Positions 41,270 through 51,524 of a stretch of DNA of 64,000 nt are shown piece by piece; position 1 is the stretch's first letter, and every line of letters starts with the position of its first letter. The notes beneath the pieces were generated by a model. The model made no database searches and was not told the DNA's origin. It saw only the letters and a list, made by a program, of their open reading frames with translations. Source of the stretch: Burkholderia sp. SRS-46 (GTDB lineage: Bacteria > Pseudomonadota > Gammaproteobacteria > Burkholderiales > Burkholderiaceae); NCBI RefSeq assembly GCF_004343775.1, contig NZ_PTXL01000001.1, positions 434,001-498,000 of the forward strand, given 5' to 3'. A program made the position numbers and the translations under genes.

Positions 41270-41454
41270 GTTTCTCGCTGACGTGAAGGGCTGGAACCGG
41301 TTGTCCGGAAGCAATAACGGCAAATTGCGCGAAATCTTTAATGCGCCGCCTGCATGGAAGCGGTTTCGCGCGACCGGATCGCTCGCGGGTGTTCGGCAGG
41401 CGAACGCCGGCGTGGCCCGCATCGAGGCTGACTTTATAAGAAATGAGGACGCAG

Positions 41455-42003
41455 ATGAAGCGAAAACTGATGATGTGCGCCGCTGTGGCGCTGGTGGCAA
41501 GCCATGCGCTGACCGCGCAGGCGGAACTGAAGGCCGGCGACGCCGCGCCGGATTTCACGACGCAGGCGTCGCTGGCCGGCAAGACTTACACGTACGCGCT
41601 CGCCGACGCGCTGAAGAAGGGACCGGTCGTGCTGTATTTCTACCCGGCCGCGTTCACGAAGGGCTGCACGATCGAGGCGCACGCGTTCGCGGAGGCGGTC
41701 GACAGCTACAAGTCGTACGGTGCGACGGTGATCGGCGTGTCCTCCGACGATATCGGCACGCTGACGAAGTTCTCGGTCAGCGAATGCCGCAGCAAGTTCC
41801 CGGTGGCCGCCGACCCCGACGCGAAGATCATCCGCGCCTACGACGCGAAGCTGCCCGCGCTCGACCGCGCGAACCGCGTGTCGTATGTGATTTCGCCGGA
41901 CGGGAAGATCCTGTACGAATACACGAGCCTGTCGCCGGACAAGCACGTCGAGAATACGCTCGCGGCCGTCAAGGCGTGGGCGCAGGCGCACCCGAAACAG
42001 TGA
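41455..42003 (+). CDS. Secreted BCP/PrxQ-like peroxiredoxin
   Basis: A 182-residue thioredoxin-fold peroxidase. Signal peptide residues 1-23 (SHALTAQA) puts it in the periplasm. The peroxidatic cysteine is Cys71 in FTKGCTIEAHAF. The resolving cysteine usual five residues later is His76, but Cys111 (SECRSKFP), 40 residues on, could take that role as in the variant PrxQ type with the second Cys in the next helix. GAGGA lies 5 bases before ATG 41455; ATG 41443 is less likely. Confidence 0.86.
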   Translation: MKRKLMMCAAVALVASHALTAQAELKAGDAAPDFTTQASLAGKTYTYALADALKKGPVVLYFYPAAFTKGCTIEAHAFAEAVDSYKSYGATVIGVSSDDIGTLTKFSVSECRSKFPVAADPDAKIIRAYDAKLPALDRANRVSYVISPDGKILYEYTSLSPDKHVENTLAAVKAWAQAHPKQ

Positions 42004-42043
42004 CCGGCGCGGCGGCCGCCCCGTGGGGCGGCGCGCGCGGGCG

Positions 42044-42673
42044 TCAGGCGCGCAGCGCCTGCTCGATCGGCACGCCGCCGCCGACGAAGCCGATGGTCTT
42101 GCGCGAGATGCCGAGCTTGATCGCCTCGATCGCGGCCCACGCGACGTCCTGGCGCGACACCGGCGGCGCATGGTCGAGCCGTTCCTCGGTCAGCGCGATC
42201 TTGCCGATGCCGGGGCCGTCTTCGAGCGGGCCGGGGCGCAGGATCACGTAGTCGACGCCCGATGCGATCACGTGCTCGTCGCCTTCGCGTTTCATCTGCG
42301 AGTAGTGGCGCAGCGCGTCGGGGCCGCGTTCCGGCCAGTAGGCCGTCAGCGAACTGATCACGACCAGCTTCTGCACGTTGCAGGCGAGCGCGTAGTCGGC
42401 CGCGCGGCCGACCGCGTCGCGGTCGATCTGCTCTTCCTCGGCGGCGCCCTCCGACTCGGCCGAGCCGGCCGCGTAGATCGCGTGCGTGACACCCTGGAAC
42501 GCGTGCGAGAAGTCGTCCTTCAGGTCGGCCTCGATCACTTTTGCGCCCGGCAGCGTGTAGCCGGGCCGGCGCACGAGCGCGGTGACCTCGAATTCCGACT
42601 GCTTGAGCAGCAGATCCGCGCAGGCCTGGCCGGTGCGGCCGGTCGCGCCAATCAGCAGTACCTTCGTCGTCAT
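42044..42673 (-). CDS. NAD(P)-binding Rossmann protein (SDR-a5/NmrA-like)
   Basis: A 209-residue atypical short-chain dehydrogenase. Dinucleotide-binding motif LLIGATGRTGQ at residues 6-16, then ALVRRPG, VVISSLTAYW and YVILRPGPLEDG. The catalytic Tyr-Lys pair of classical SDRs is not obvious, as in other NAD(P)H-binding, redox-sensor-like members. AAGGAG precedes ATG 42673. Convergent with the peroxiredoxin gene. Confidence 0.85.
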   Translation of the reverse strand: MTTKVLLIGATGRTGQACADLLLKQSEFEVTALVRRPGYTLPGAKVIEADLKDDFSHAFQGVTHAIYAAGSAESEGAAEEEQIDRDAVGRAADYALACNVQKLVVISSLTAYWPERGPDALRHYSQMKREGDEHVIASGVDYVILRPGPLEDGPGIGKIALTEERLDHAPPVSRQDVAWAAIEAIKLGISRKTIGFVGGGVPIEQALRA

Positions 42674-42772
42674 GAAACTGCTCCTTGATCGATGCGTCGT
42701 CGGTCCAGATGGGGACGGACGACCGATACTCAAGTGTATGTCGAATTGGCGCGGCGGCGGGTGGGGAAATGG

Positions 42773-42814
42773 GGGCGTACCGGCGAGGGCATACCGACGA
42801 GGGCGTACCGGCAG
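42773..42814. repeat. Three 14-bp tandem repeats upstream of the NYN gene
   Basis: Units GGGCGTACCGGCGA (42773), GGGCATACCGACGA (42787) and GGGCGTACCGGCAG (42801) stand head to tail, differing at two or three positions, between the dehydrogenase start and the NYN gene. Confidence 0.75.
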
Positions 42815-42934
42815 CGGAGAAGCCGGTAGCCTGCACGCGTAATGGGGGAATGGCCTGCCGACCGGCTATCATGTGCGCGACGCATTTTCTGCCGCTACGC
42901 GTTGCGACGCGTCGGCCAACCGGTTGGAGTACAC

Positions 42935-44413
42935 ATGGCATTACCCCTGGATAACGTCAGCATGGCGGTGTTCTGCGACTTCGAAAACGTCGCGCTCGGC
43001 GTGCGCGACGCGAAGTACGAGAAGTTCGACATCAAGCCGGTGCTCGAACGGCTGCTGCTGAAGGGCAGCATCGTCGTCAAGAAGGCCTATTGCGACTGGG
43101 ATCGCTACAAGGGCTTCAAGGCGTCGATGCACGAGGCGAGCTTCGAGCTGATCGAGATCCCGCACGTGCGCCAGTCGGGCAAGAACTCGGCCGACATCCG
43201 GCTCGTCGTCGACGCGCTCGACCTGTGCTACACGAAGTCGCACGTCGACACCTTCGTGATCATCAGCGGCGACTCGGATTTCTCGCCGCTCGTGTCGAAG
43301 CTGCGCGAGAACGCGAAGAAGGTGATCGGGGTCGGCGTGAAGAAATCGACGTCGGACCTGCTGGTCGCGAACTGCGACGAATTCATCTTCTACGACGACC
43401 TCGTGCGCGAGCAGCAGCGCACGCTCGCGAAGCGCGAGCAGCAGCGGGCGGCCGGCAACGGCGGCGCGAAGCGGCCGGCCGACGAGCCGTCGCGCAAGCC
43501 CGAGCTGGAGGCGCGCAAGGCCGAGGCGATCGCGCTGGCGGTCGAGACCTTCGATGCGCTCGCGTCCGAGCGGGACGACGTCGGCAAGATCTGGGCGTCG
43601 GTGCTCAAGAGCGCGATCAAGCGCCGCAAGCCGGACTTCAACGAGTCGTACTACGGCTTCCGCGCGTTCGGCAACCTGCTCGACGAGGCGCAGGCGCGCG
43701 GCCTGCTCGAAGTCGGCCGCGACGACAAGTCGGGCGCGTTCGTGTCGCGGGCGCGCCAGCCCGTGGTGGCCGAGCACGTCGCGGTTGAGGCCGAGGCCGC
43801 TCCGGCGCAGCAGGGTGCGCGCCAGGCGGGGCCGGCCGGGCGCGAGCCGCGCCGGCGCGGTCGCGGGCGGCAGGACGAGCTGTTCGCGCACGAGGGCGAG
43901 CAGGGTGAAGTGGCCGAGGCGGCTGTCGTCGAGGCTGTCGAAGCCGACGTCGCGGAAGTGGACGTTGCCGAAGCCGCCGGGATCGCCGGCGAAGCGGCGG
44001 CTGTGCATGACGACACAAAGACCGCCCGCAAGCGCGCGCGCAAGAGCACGGCGAAGAAAACCGGCTCGAAGAAGGGCGGCGATGCGAAGCATGCCGGCCG
44101 GCATGCGGAGGCGAAGGCTGAAGCGGCCGCGCACGGCGACACGAAGCACGGCGACACGAAGCACGGCGACACGAAGCACGGCGGCGACAAGCATGCGGAC
44201 GACACGCACGCGCACGGCAAGCATGCCGACGTGAAGCACGCCGCCGAACCGGCGGCCGGCGATCTCGGCGGCGGCGAAGCCGCAGCCGCGCAGCCGGCGC
44301 ACGAGCCGGCCGAAGCGGCCGAAGCGGCTGCCGACGCGAAGCCGAAGAAACCGGCCCGCAAGGCGGCGCCCCGCGCGCGCCGGCCGCGCAAGACGGCCAC
44401 CGCCGCCGAGTAA
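42935..44413 (+). CDS. NYN-LOTUS (LabA/DUF88-type) protein with repetitive C-terminal tail
   Basis: A 492-residue protein. The NYN nuclease domain (about 8-160) shows the acidic site Asp15 (FCDFEN), Asp87 (SADIRL), Asp113 and Asp115 (ISGDSDF), as in PIN-like RNases. An OST-HTH/LOTUS domain, thought to bind RNA, spans about 195-272. The rest is low-complexity: acidic Ala/Glu, a Lys/Arg block, three exact HGDTK repeats (residues 400-414) in a His/Asp-rich stretch, and a final KKPARKAAPRARRPRK tail. GGAG lies 6 bases before ATG 42935. Likely an RNA-acting protein; targets unknown. Confidence 0.85.
   Translation: MALPLDNVSMAVFCDFENVALGVRDAKYEKFDIKPVLERLLLKGSIVVKKAYCDWDRYKGFKASMHEASFELIEIPHVRQSGKNSADIRLVVDALDLCYTKSHVDTFVIISGDSDFSPLVSKLRENAKKVIGVGVKKSTSDLLVANCDEFIFYDDLVREQQRTLAKREQQRAAGNGGAKRPADEPSRKPELEARKAEAIALAVETFDALASERDDVGKIWASVLKSAIKRRKPDFNESYYGFRAFGNLLDEAQARGLLEVGRDDKSGAFVSRARQPVVAEHVAVEAEAAPAQQGARQAGPAGREPRRRGRGRQDELFAHEGEQGEVAEAAVVEAVEADVAEVDVAEAAGIAGEAAAVHDDTKTARKRARKSTAKKTGSKKGGDAKHAGRHAEAKAEAAAHGDTKHGDTKHGDTKHGGDKHADDTHAHGKHADVKHAAEPAAGDLGGGEAAAAQPAHEPAEAAEAAADAKPKKPARKAAPRARRPRKTATAAE
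44132..44191 (+). repeat. 15-bp tandem repeat inside the NYN gene
   Basis: Three identical units CACGGCGACACGAAG start at 44132, 44147 and 44162, followed by a degenerate fourth (CACGGCGGCGACAAG) at 44177. Each unit encodes HGDTK in frame, so copy number can change without a frameshift. Confidence 0.85.
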
Positions 44414-44481
44414 CGGCGGCGCGCGACGATGGCCCGGCCTGCCCGGGCCCGCGATCACACAGCGGCCATGCCGGGCGCAGC

Positions 44482-44503
44482 CCGGGCTTCGGACGAAGCC
44501 CGG
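44482..44503. terminator. Hairpin between the convergent NYN and glyoxalase genes
   Basis: A perfect 9-bp stem CCGGGCTTC/GAAGCCCGG with loop GGAC. No T-run follows, so its function as a terminator is uncertain. Confidence 0.4.
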
Positions 44504-44556
44504 CGACGCGTGCCCGGCGCCATCCCGGCCGGCGCAACGCCGACTCGCCGGGGCCG

Positions 44557-44940
44557 CTAGCCGTTCAGCACGTACGGCCGCGTCATCACTTCGAGGAAAT
44601 GGCCGTCCGGATCGTCGAAATACAGCCCCCGGCCGCCGTTGTGCCGGTAGATTTCGCCGGCCCGCTGCTTCGACGGATCCGCCCAATACGTCAGCTCGCG
44701 GTCGCGAATGCGCGCGAACACGCGGTCGAACGCCGTCTCGTCGATCAGGAACGCATAGTGCTGCGTCGCGATCGCGCCGCTGCGCTCGTAGAAATCGAGC
44801 GACACGCCGTTGTCGAGCTGCACGACCAGCATCGCCCCGAACGGGACCGGCGGCGGCAATTCCAGGAGGTCGGTGAGAAACCGGGTGGACGCGAGCTTGT
44901 CGCGGCACCAGACGATCGTATGGTTGAGCTGCACGTTCAT
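44557..44940 (-). CDS. Glyoxalase/VOC-fold protein
   Basis: A 127-residue vicinal-oxygen-chelate protein: MNVQLNHTIVWCRDKLAST (first beta-alpha module), LDFYERSGAIATQHYAFLI and the ending GRGLYFDDPDGHFLEVMTRPY. Metal-ligand-like residues are His7, Glu or His in QHYAF, and Glu in HFLEVMT. Substrate is unknown; relatives include dioxygenases and resistance proteins. ATG 44940 is chosen because the fold begins there; the frame continues to 44982. Confidence 0.83.
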   Translation of the reverse strand: MNVQLNHTIVWCRDKLASTRFLTDLLELPPPVPFGAMLVVQLDNGVSLDFYERSGAIATQHYAFLIDETAFDRVFARIRDRELTYWADPSKQRAGEIYRHNGGRGLYFDDPDGHFLEVMTRPYVLNG

Positions 44941-45086
44941 GTTGTGTACCCCCGTGACGGGCGCGGCAGTGCGCATGGACACACCATAGACGATGCGGAC
45001 GATGTCCGCCCGCGCTCAATGCGGATCGGCGGATCGGGAAGGCGGGCGCGCCCGCGCGTCCCGCCGCCGGTCACGGCCGGGCGCCG

Positions 45087-48000
45087 TCAGCTGCCCGCGA
45101 CCGTCGCGCCGCCCGACGCGCCGCCGCCGCGGCGCTTGTCGACCCACACCCGCAGCCGGTCCATGTACAGGTAGACGACCGGCGTCGTATAGAGCGTCAG
45201 CACCTGCGACACGATCAGGCCGCCGGCGATCGCGATGCCGAGCGGCGCGCGCAGCTCGGCGCCGTCGCCGCTGCCGAACGCGAGCGGCAGCGCGCCGAGC
45301 AGCGCCGCCATCGTCGTCATCATGATCGGCCGGAAGCGCAGCCGGCACGCCTCGCGGATCGCGTCGAGCGACGACATCCCGCCGTTGCGCGTCGCGTCGA
45401 TCGCGAAGTCGACCATCATGATCGCGTTCTTCTTCACGATGCCGATCAGCAGGATCACGCCGATCAGCGCGATGATGCTGAACTCGGTGCGGAACAGCAG
45501 CAGGCCGAGCAGCGCGCCGACGCCGGCCGACGGCAGCGTCGACAGGATCGTGATCGGGTGGATGTAGCTCTCGTACAGGATGCCGAGCACGATGTAGACG
45601 GCCATCAGCGCGGCGAGGATCAGGATCGGCTGGTCGTCGAGCGATTTCTGGAACGCCTGCGCGGTGCCCTGGAAGCTGCCGTGGATGGTCGGCGGCATGC
45701 CGATCTCGGCCATCGTCTGGTAGATCGCCTGCGTCGCGGTCGACAGCGACATGCCCGGCGGCAGGTTGAACGAGATCGTCGTCGCGACGAACAGCCCCTG
45801 GTGGTTGACCGACAGCGGCGTGGTGCTCGGCCCGAACGACGCGATCGCCGAGAGCGGCACCATCGTCGACTTCGACGTCGACACCGCCGCGCCCGACGAC
45901 GCGCTCGACTTGCCGCTCGCCGCGATCGAGTTGAGCGCCTGGTTGCGCGCGGAATCGGACGCGATCGCGGCGGCGCTTTGCGTGGCCGTGCCGGCGCTCG
46001 ACGTGCCGGCCCGCGTCGCGACGTAGGTGCCGGCCGCCGCGTTGGTCGTCTGCGCGCCGCTCGCGCTGCCGCCCGACGTGCTGATCCACACCTGGTTCAG
46101 CATCTCCGGGCTCTGCCAGTACTTCGGCGCGACTTCCATCACCACGTGATACTGGTTGAGCGGGTTGTAGATGGTCGACACCTGGCGCTGGCCGAACGCG
46201 TCGTACAGCGTGTTGTCGATCTGCGCGGGCTTGATGCCGAGCCGCGCGGCGGTCGCGCGGTCGATCGTGACCATCGCCTCGAGGCCGCCTTGCTGCTGGT
46301 CGGAGTTCACGTCGGTCAGCTCGGGGCGCTTCTGCAGCGCCTCGGTCAGCAGCGGCCCCCACTTGTACAGCTCGGTGCTCGAATCGCCGAGCAGCGTGAA
46401 CTGGTATTGCGCGCTGCTCTGGCGGCCGCCGACGCGGATGTCCTGCGCCGCCTGCAGGAAGGTGCGCGCGCCCGCGACGTCGGCGAGCTTCGGGCGCAAC
46501 TGCTGGATCACCTGGTCGGCCGACAGCTTGCGTTCGGTGCGGTCCTTCAGCGTGACGAACATGAAGCCCGAGTTGGTCTGCGTGCCGCCCGTGAAGCCCG
46601 CGACGCTCTTCACGTTCGGGTTGGCCTGCACGATGCGCATCATCTCCGAGAACTTCAGCTTCATCGCCTGGAACGACGTGCTCTGGTCGGCCTGGATGCC
46701 GCCGATCATCAGGCCCGTGTCCTGCTGCGGGAAGAAGCCCTTCGGCACGACGATGTACAGGTACACGTTCAGGCCGACCGTCGCGAGCAGGATCGTCAGG
46801 ATCAGCAGCGGATGGCGCAGCGCCCACGACAGCGAGCGCTCGTAGCCGTGCTGCATGCGCGTGAAGCCGTGCTCGAGCCAGCGCGCGAAGCGGCCCTCGT
46901 CGCGCTTGTCGTGCGCCTCGCGCAACAGGCGCGCGCACATCATCGGCGTGACGGTCAGCGACACCGCGAGCGACACCGCGATCGCGAGCGACAGCGTCAG
47001 CGCGAATTCGCGGAACAGGCGCCCGACGATGCCGCCCATCAGCAGGATCGGCAGGAACACCGCGACCAGCGACAGGCTCATCGACAGCACCGTGAAGCCG
47101 ACCTCGCGCGCGCCGTCGAACGCGGCCTGCAGCCGCGGCGTGCCGTTCTCGATGTGGCGCGAGATGTTTTCCAGCACGACGATCGCGTCGTCGACCACGA
47201 AGCCGGTCGCGACGATCAGCGCCATCAGCGACAGGTTGTCGATCGAGAAGCCGAGCAGGTACATCGCGCCGAACGTGCCGACGATCGAGATCGGCACCGC
47301 GACGCTCGGGATCAGCGTCGCGCGCCAGTTGCGCAGGAACAGGAACACGACCATCACGACGAGCCCGACCGCGATCAGCAGCGTGTGCTCGGTGTCGCGC
47401 AGCGACGCGCGGATCGTCGTCGAGCGGTCGAGCACCGGCGTCACCTCGATATCGGCGGGCAGCGCGGCGGTGAGCTTCGGCAGCGCCGTGCGCACGCGGT
47501 CGATCGTCTCGATGATGTTCGCGCCGGGCGAGCGGTACAGGATCACCAGCACCGCGCGCTTGCCGTTCGCGAGGCCGAGGTTGCGCAGGTCCTCGACCGA
47601 ATCGACGACGTCCGACAGGTCGGCCAGCCGCACGGCCGAGCCGTTGCGGTAAGCGACGACGAGGTCGCGGTATTGCGAGGCCTGCGACGCCTGGTCGTTC
47701 GTATAGAGCTGGAAGCGCTGCGGGCCGAACTCGATCGCGCCTTTCGGGCTGTTCGCATTCGCGGACGCGAGCGCGGCACGCACGTCCTCGAGGCCGATCC
47801 CGTAATGGAACAGCGCGTGCGGCTCGAGCTCGACGCGCACCGCGGGGTTCGCGGAGCCGCTCACCGTCACCTGGCCGATCCCCTCGACCTGCGACAGCGA
47901 CTGCTGCAGCACGGTCGACGCGGCGTCGTACAGCTTCGCCGGCGACGAGGTTTCCGACGTCAGCGACACGATCATGATCGGCGAGTCGGCCGGGTTCACC

Positions 48001-48392
48001 TTGCGGTAGGTCGGGTTGCTCTTCAGCGCGGCGGGCAGGTCGGCGCGCGCCGCGTTGATCGCCGCCTGCACGTCGCGCGCGGCGCCGTCGATGTCGCGGT
48101 TCAGGCCGAACTGCAGGATGATCCGCGCGTTGCCGACGGTGCTGGTCGACGTCATCTCGCTGACGTCGGCGATCGAGCCGAGATGCCGCTCGAGCGGGCT
48201 CGTCACGCTGGTGGCGACCGTCTCGGGGCTTGCGCCGGGCAGCGACGCCTGCACCGAGATGGTCGGGAAGTCGACCTGTGGCAGCGGCGACACCGGCAGC
48301 TTGATGAACGCGAACAGGCCCGCGAGCGCGACGCCGAGCGCGAGCAGCGTGGTCGCGACGGGGCGGGTGATGAAGGGGCGCGACAGGTTCAT
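45087..48392 (-). CDS. mdtC: RND efflux pump inner-membrane subunit MdtC (MuxC)
   Basis: An 1101-residue proton-driven exporter of the HAE-1 family. Proton-relay aspartates are in [14 protein letters not shown] (Asp401-402). It works with MdtB as a mixed trimer, MdtA as adaptor and an outer-membrane channel not found in this window. About 75 residues longer than E. coli MdtC: residues 772-843 are an Ala/Ser/Thr-rich insertion in the second periplasmic loop. It begins 3 bases after mdtB, so the two are coupled. Confidence 0.94.
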   Translation of the reverse strand: MNLSRPFITRPVATTLLALGVALAGLFAFIKLPVSPLPQVDFPTISVQASLPGASPETVATSVTSPLERHLGSIADVSEMTSTSTVGNARIILQFGLNRDIDGAARDVQAAINAARADLPAALKSNPTYRKVNPADSPIMIVSLTSETSSPAKLYDAASTVLQQSLSQVEGIGQVTVSGSANPAVRVELEPHALFHYGIGLEDVRAALASANANSPKGAIEFGPQRFQLYTNDQASQASQYRDLVVAYRNGSAVRLADLSDVVDSVEDLRNLGLANGKRAVLVILYRSPGANIIETIDRVRTALPKLTAALPADIEVTPVLDRSTTIRASLRDTEHTLLIAVGLVVMVVFLFLRNWRATLIPSVAVPISIVGTFGAMYLLGFSIDNLSLMALIVATGFVVDDAIVVLENISRHIENGTPRLQAAFDGAREVGFTVLSMSLSLVAVFLPILLMGGIVGRLFREFALTLSLAIAVSLAVSLTVTPMMCARLLREAHDKRDEGRFARWLEHGFTRMQHGYERSLSWALRHPLLILTILLATVGLNVYLYIVVPKGFFPQQDTGLMIGGIQADQSTSFQAMKLKFSEMMRIVQANPNVKSVAGFTGGTQTNSGFMFVTLKDRTERKLSADQVIQQLRPKLADVAGARTFLQAAQDIRVGGRQSSAQYQFTLLGDSSTELYKWGPLLTEALQKRPELTDVNSDQQQGGLEAMVTIDRATAARLGIKPAQIDNTLYDAFGQRQVSTIYNPLNQYHVVMEVAPKYWQSPEMLNQVWISTSGGSASGAQTTNAAAGTYVATRAGTSSAGTATQSAAAIASDSARNQALNSIAASGKSSASSGAAVSTSKSTMVPLSAIASFGPSTTPLSVNHQGLFVATTISFNLPPGMSLSTATQAIYQTMAEIGMPPTIHGSFQGTAQAFQKSLDDQPILILAALMAVYIVLGILYESYIHPITILSTLPSAGVGALLGLLLFRTEFSIIALIGVILLIGIVKKNAIMMVDFAIDATRNGGMSSLDAIREACRLRFRPIMMTTMAALLGALPLAFGSGDGAELRAPLGIAIAGGLIVSQVLTLYTTPVVYLYMDRLRVWVDKRRGGGASGGATVAGS

Positions 48393-48395
48393 CGG

Positions 48396-51300
48396 TTACG
48401 CATCCGTGCGCGGGCCGGCCGCGGGGCCGCGGCGTTCGAACCAGCCGCGCACGCGGCGCGCGAGCGAATCGAAGCCGAGGTAGATCACGGGCGTGGTGAA
48501 CAGCGTCAGCACCTGCGACACGATCAGGCCGCCGGCGATCGCGATGCCGAGCGGCTGGCGCAGCTCGGAGCCCGCGCCGGCGCCGACGATCAGCGGCACC
48601 GCGCCGAGCAGCGCGGCGAGCGTCGTCATCAGGATCGGCCGGAAGCGCAGCAGGCACGCCTGGTAGATCGCCTCGCGCGGCGGCTTGCCTTCCGCGCGCT
48701 CGGCCTCGAGCGCGAAGTCGATCATCATGATCGCGTTCTTCTTCACGATGCCGATCAGCAGCACGATGCCGATGATGCCGATGATGTCGAGGTCGTGCCC
48801 GGTGATCATCAGCGCGAGCAGCGCGCCGACGCCCGCCGACGGCAGCGTCGACAGGATCGTGATCGGGTGGATGTAGCTTTCGTACAGCACGCCGAGCACG
48901 ATGTACATCGTGATGATCGCCGCGAGGATCAGGAACAGCTGGTTCGACAGCGACGCCTGGAACGCGAGCGCCGCGCCCTGGAAGCGGGTCTGGAACGACG
49001 CGGGCAGGGCGATCTCCTTCTCGGCTGCGTCGATCGCCTTGACCGCCTCGCCGAGCGACGCGCCGGGCGCGAGGTTGAACGAGATCGTCGTCGACGGGAA
49101 CTGCGACAGGTGCGACACGAGCAGCGGCGACGGCCGCTCGTGGAACGTCGCGATCGACGCGAGCGGCACCTGGCCGCCGCCCGCGGACGGCAGGTAGATG
49201 TTGTTCAGCGAGTCGGTGTAGTGCTGCATCTGCGGCTCGGACTCGAGGATCACGCGGTACTGGTTCGACTGCGTGAAGATCGTCGACACGATGCGCTGGC
49301 CGTACGCGTCGTACAGCGCGTTGTCGACGGTCGCGGGCGTGATGCCGAAGCGTGCGGCGCTCGCGCGGTCGATCTCGACGTACACCGACTGGCCGCCGTT
49401 CTGCAGGTCGGTCGCGACGTCGGCGAGCGACGGCTCCTGCTTCAGGCGCGACACGAGCTTCGGCACCCAGGTCGCGAACTCGTCGTTGTTCGGGCTCGTC
49501 AGCATGAACTGGTACTGCGTCGGGCTGACCGTCGAGTCGATCGTCAGGTCCTGCACCGACTGCATGTAGAGCGAGATGCCAGGCACGTGCGACACGCGCT
49601 GCTGCAGGTCGCGGATGATCTCGGCCGCGGTTTCCTTGCGCTCGTCGCGCGCCTTCAGATTGATCAGCATCCGGCCGCTGTTCAGCGTGATGTTGGTGCC
49701 GTCGACGCCGATGAACGAGGTCAGGCTCTCGACGTTCGGATCCTTCAGGATCTCCGCCGCGAGCTGCTGCTGGCGCTCGGCCATCGCGCCGTACGAGATC
49801 GACTGCGGCGCCTGCGTGATCGCCTGGATCACGCCGGTGTCCTGCGACGGGAAGAAGCCCTTCGGGATCAGCACGTACAGCAGGCCTGTCAGCGCGAGCG
49901 TCAGCACCGCGACGACGAGCGTCGAGCGCTCGCGGTTCAGCACCCATTCGAGCGCGACCGCGTAGCGCGCGATCACCCAGTCGATCGCCTGGTGCACGCG
50001 CGCCTCGAAGCGGTGGCTCTCGGGCGGCGGCGAGTGGCGCAGCAGCTTCGCGCACATCATCGGCACGAGCGTGAGCGACACGATCGCCGAGATCACGATG
50101 GTCACCGCGAGCGTGATCGCGAATTCGTGGAACAGCCGCCCGACCACGTCGCCCATGAACAGCAGCGGGATCAGCACCGCGATCAGCGACACCGTCAGCG
50201 AGATGATCGTGAAGCCGATCTGCTTCGAGCCCTTCAGCGCGGCCTCGAGCGACGAATCGCCTTCCTCGACGTAGCGCGCGATGTTCTCGATCATCACGAT
50301 CGCGTCGTCGACGACGAAGCCGGTCGCGATCGTCAGCGCCATCAGCGACAGGTTGTTCAGCGAGAAGCCGGACAGGTACATCACCGCGAGCGTGCCGATC
50401 AGCGACAGCGGCACGGACAGGCTCGGGATGATCGTCGCGTAGACGTTCGCGAGGAACAGGTACATCACCAGCACGACCAGCGCGACCGCGACGCCGAGCT
50501 CGAACTGCACGTCGCGCACGGCCGCGCGGATCATCGTCGTGCGGTCGGTGACGATGCGCACGTCGAGCGCGCCGGGCAGCGATTCCTGCAGCTTCGGCAG
50601 CTGCGCCTTGATCGCGTCGACCGTCTGGATCACGTTCGCGCCCGGCTGGCGCTGCACGTTCAGGATGATCGCGGGCTCGGCATCGACCCACGCGCCGAGC
50701 TTGGTGTTCTCCGAGCCGGCGACGATCTTCGCGACGTCGGTCAGCATCACCGGCCGGCCGCCTTTATACGCGACGACGGCGTCCTGGTACTGGTCGGCGC
50801 TCGTCAGCTGGTCGTTCGCGTTGATCGTGTACGCGCGCGTCGGGCCGTCGAAGTTGCCCTTCGGCGTGTTGACGTTGAGGTTCGAGATGGTCGTGCGCAG
50901 GTCGTCGAGGTTCAGCCCGTACTGCGCGAGCGCGGTCGGGTTCGCCTGGATCCGCACGGCCGGCCGGTTGCCGCCCGACAGGCTGACGAGGCCGACGCCC
51001 GCGACCTGCGAGATCTTCATCGCGAGCCGTGTGTCGGCGAGATCCTGCACCTGCGTGAGCGGCAGCGTCTTCGACGTGACGGCGAGCGTCAGCACCGGCG
51101 CGTCGGCCGGGTTGACCTTCGCGTAGATCGGCGGCGCGGGCAGGTCGGACGGCAGCAGGTTGCCGGCCGCGTTGATCGCGGCCTGCACTTCCTGCTCGGC
51201 GATGTCGAGCGGCAGGTCGAGGTTGAACTGCAGCGTGATCACCGATGCGCCGGCCGAGCTCTGCGACGACATCTGGTTCAGCGACGGCATCTGCCCGAAC

Positions 51301-51509
51301 TGCCGCTCGAGCGGCGCGGTGACCGACGACGTCATCACTTCGGGGCTCGCGCCGGGGTAGAAGGTCTGGACCTGGATGGTTGGGTAGTCGACCTGCGGCA
51401 GCGCCGCGAGCGGCAGGAAGCGCAGCGCGACGAGGCCGGCCAGCAGGATCGCGGCCATCAGGAGCGCGGTGCCGACCGGCCGGAGAATGAAGATGCGGGA
51501 CGGATTCAT
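48396..51509 (-). CDS. mdtB: RND efflux pump inner-membrane subunit MdtB (MuxB)
   Basis: A 1037-residue RND transporter, normal length. Opens [22 protein letters not shown]4 carries [13 protein letters not shown] with two relay aspartates; TM10-11 has [20 protein letters not shown]. Paralogue of the neighbouring MdtC; both are needed in the E. coli pump for bile salts, novobiocin and similar compounds. It starts 15 bases after mdtA. Confidence 0.95.
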   Translation of the reverse strand: MNPSRIFILRPVGTALLMAAILLAGLVALRFLPLAALPQVDYPTIQVQTFYPGASPEVMTSSVTAPLERQFGQMPSLNQMSSQSSAGASVITLQFNLDLPLDIAEQEVQAAINAAGNLLPSDLPAPPIYAKVNPADAPVLTLAVTSKTLPLTQVQDLADTRLAMKISQVAGVGLVSLSGGNRPAVRIQANPTALAQYGLNLDDLRTTISNLNVNTPKGNFDGPTRAYTINANDQLTSADQYQDAVVAYKGGRPVMLTDVAKIVAGSENTKLGAWVDAEPAIILNVQRQPGANVIQTVDAIKAQLPKLQESLPGALDVRIVTDRTTMIRAAVRDVQFELGVAVALVVLVMYLFLANVYATIIPSLSVPLSLIGTLAVMYLSGFSLNNLSLMALTIATGFVVDDAIVMIENIARYVEEGDSSLEAALKGSKQIGFTIISLTVSLIAVLIPLLFMGDVVGRLFHEFAITLAVTIVISAIVSLTLVPMMCAKLLRHSPPPESHRFEARVHQAIDWVIARYAVALEWVLNRERSTLVVAVLTLALTGLLYVLIPKGFFPSQDTGVIQAITQAPQSISYGAMAERQQQLAAEILKDPNVESLTSFIGVDGTNITLNSGRMLINLKARDERKETAAEIIRDLQQRVSHVPGISLYMQSVQDLTIDSTVSPTQYQFMLTSPNNDEFATWVPKLVSRLKQEPSLADVATDLQNGGQSVYVEIDRASAARFGITPATVDNALYDAYGQRIVSTIFTQSNQYRVILESEPQMQHYTDSLNNIYLPSAGGGQVPLASIATFHERPSPLLVSHLSQFPSTTISFNLAPGASLGEAVKAIDAAEKEIALPASFQTRFQGAALAFQASLSNQLFLILAAIITMYIVLGVLYESYIHPITILSTLPSAGVGALLALMITGHDLDIIGIIGIVLLIGIVKKNAIMMIDFALEAERAEGKPPREAIYQACLLRFRPILMTTLAALLGAVPLIVGAGAGSELRQPLGIAIAGGLIVSQVLTLFTTPVIYLGFDSLARRVRGWFERRGPAAGPRTDA

Positions 51510-51524
51510 CGAACGGCCTGCGGG

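Noticed and set aside
44132..44191. CRISPR-like array
   Set aside because: The units are contiguous without spacers and encode an in-frame peptide repeat.
45016..50691. An 1891-residue minus-strand open frame
   Set aside because: Out-of-phase shadow of mdtB and mdtC, dominated by Arg, Ala and Asp; the RND proteins are in the neighbouring frame.
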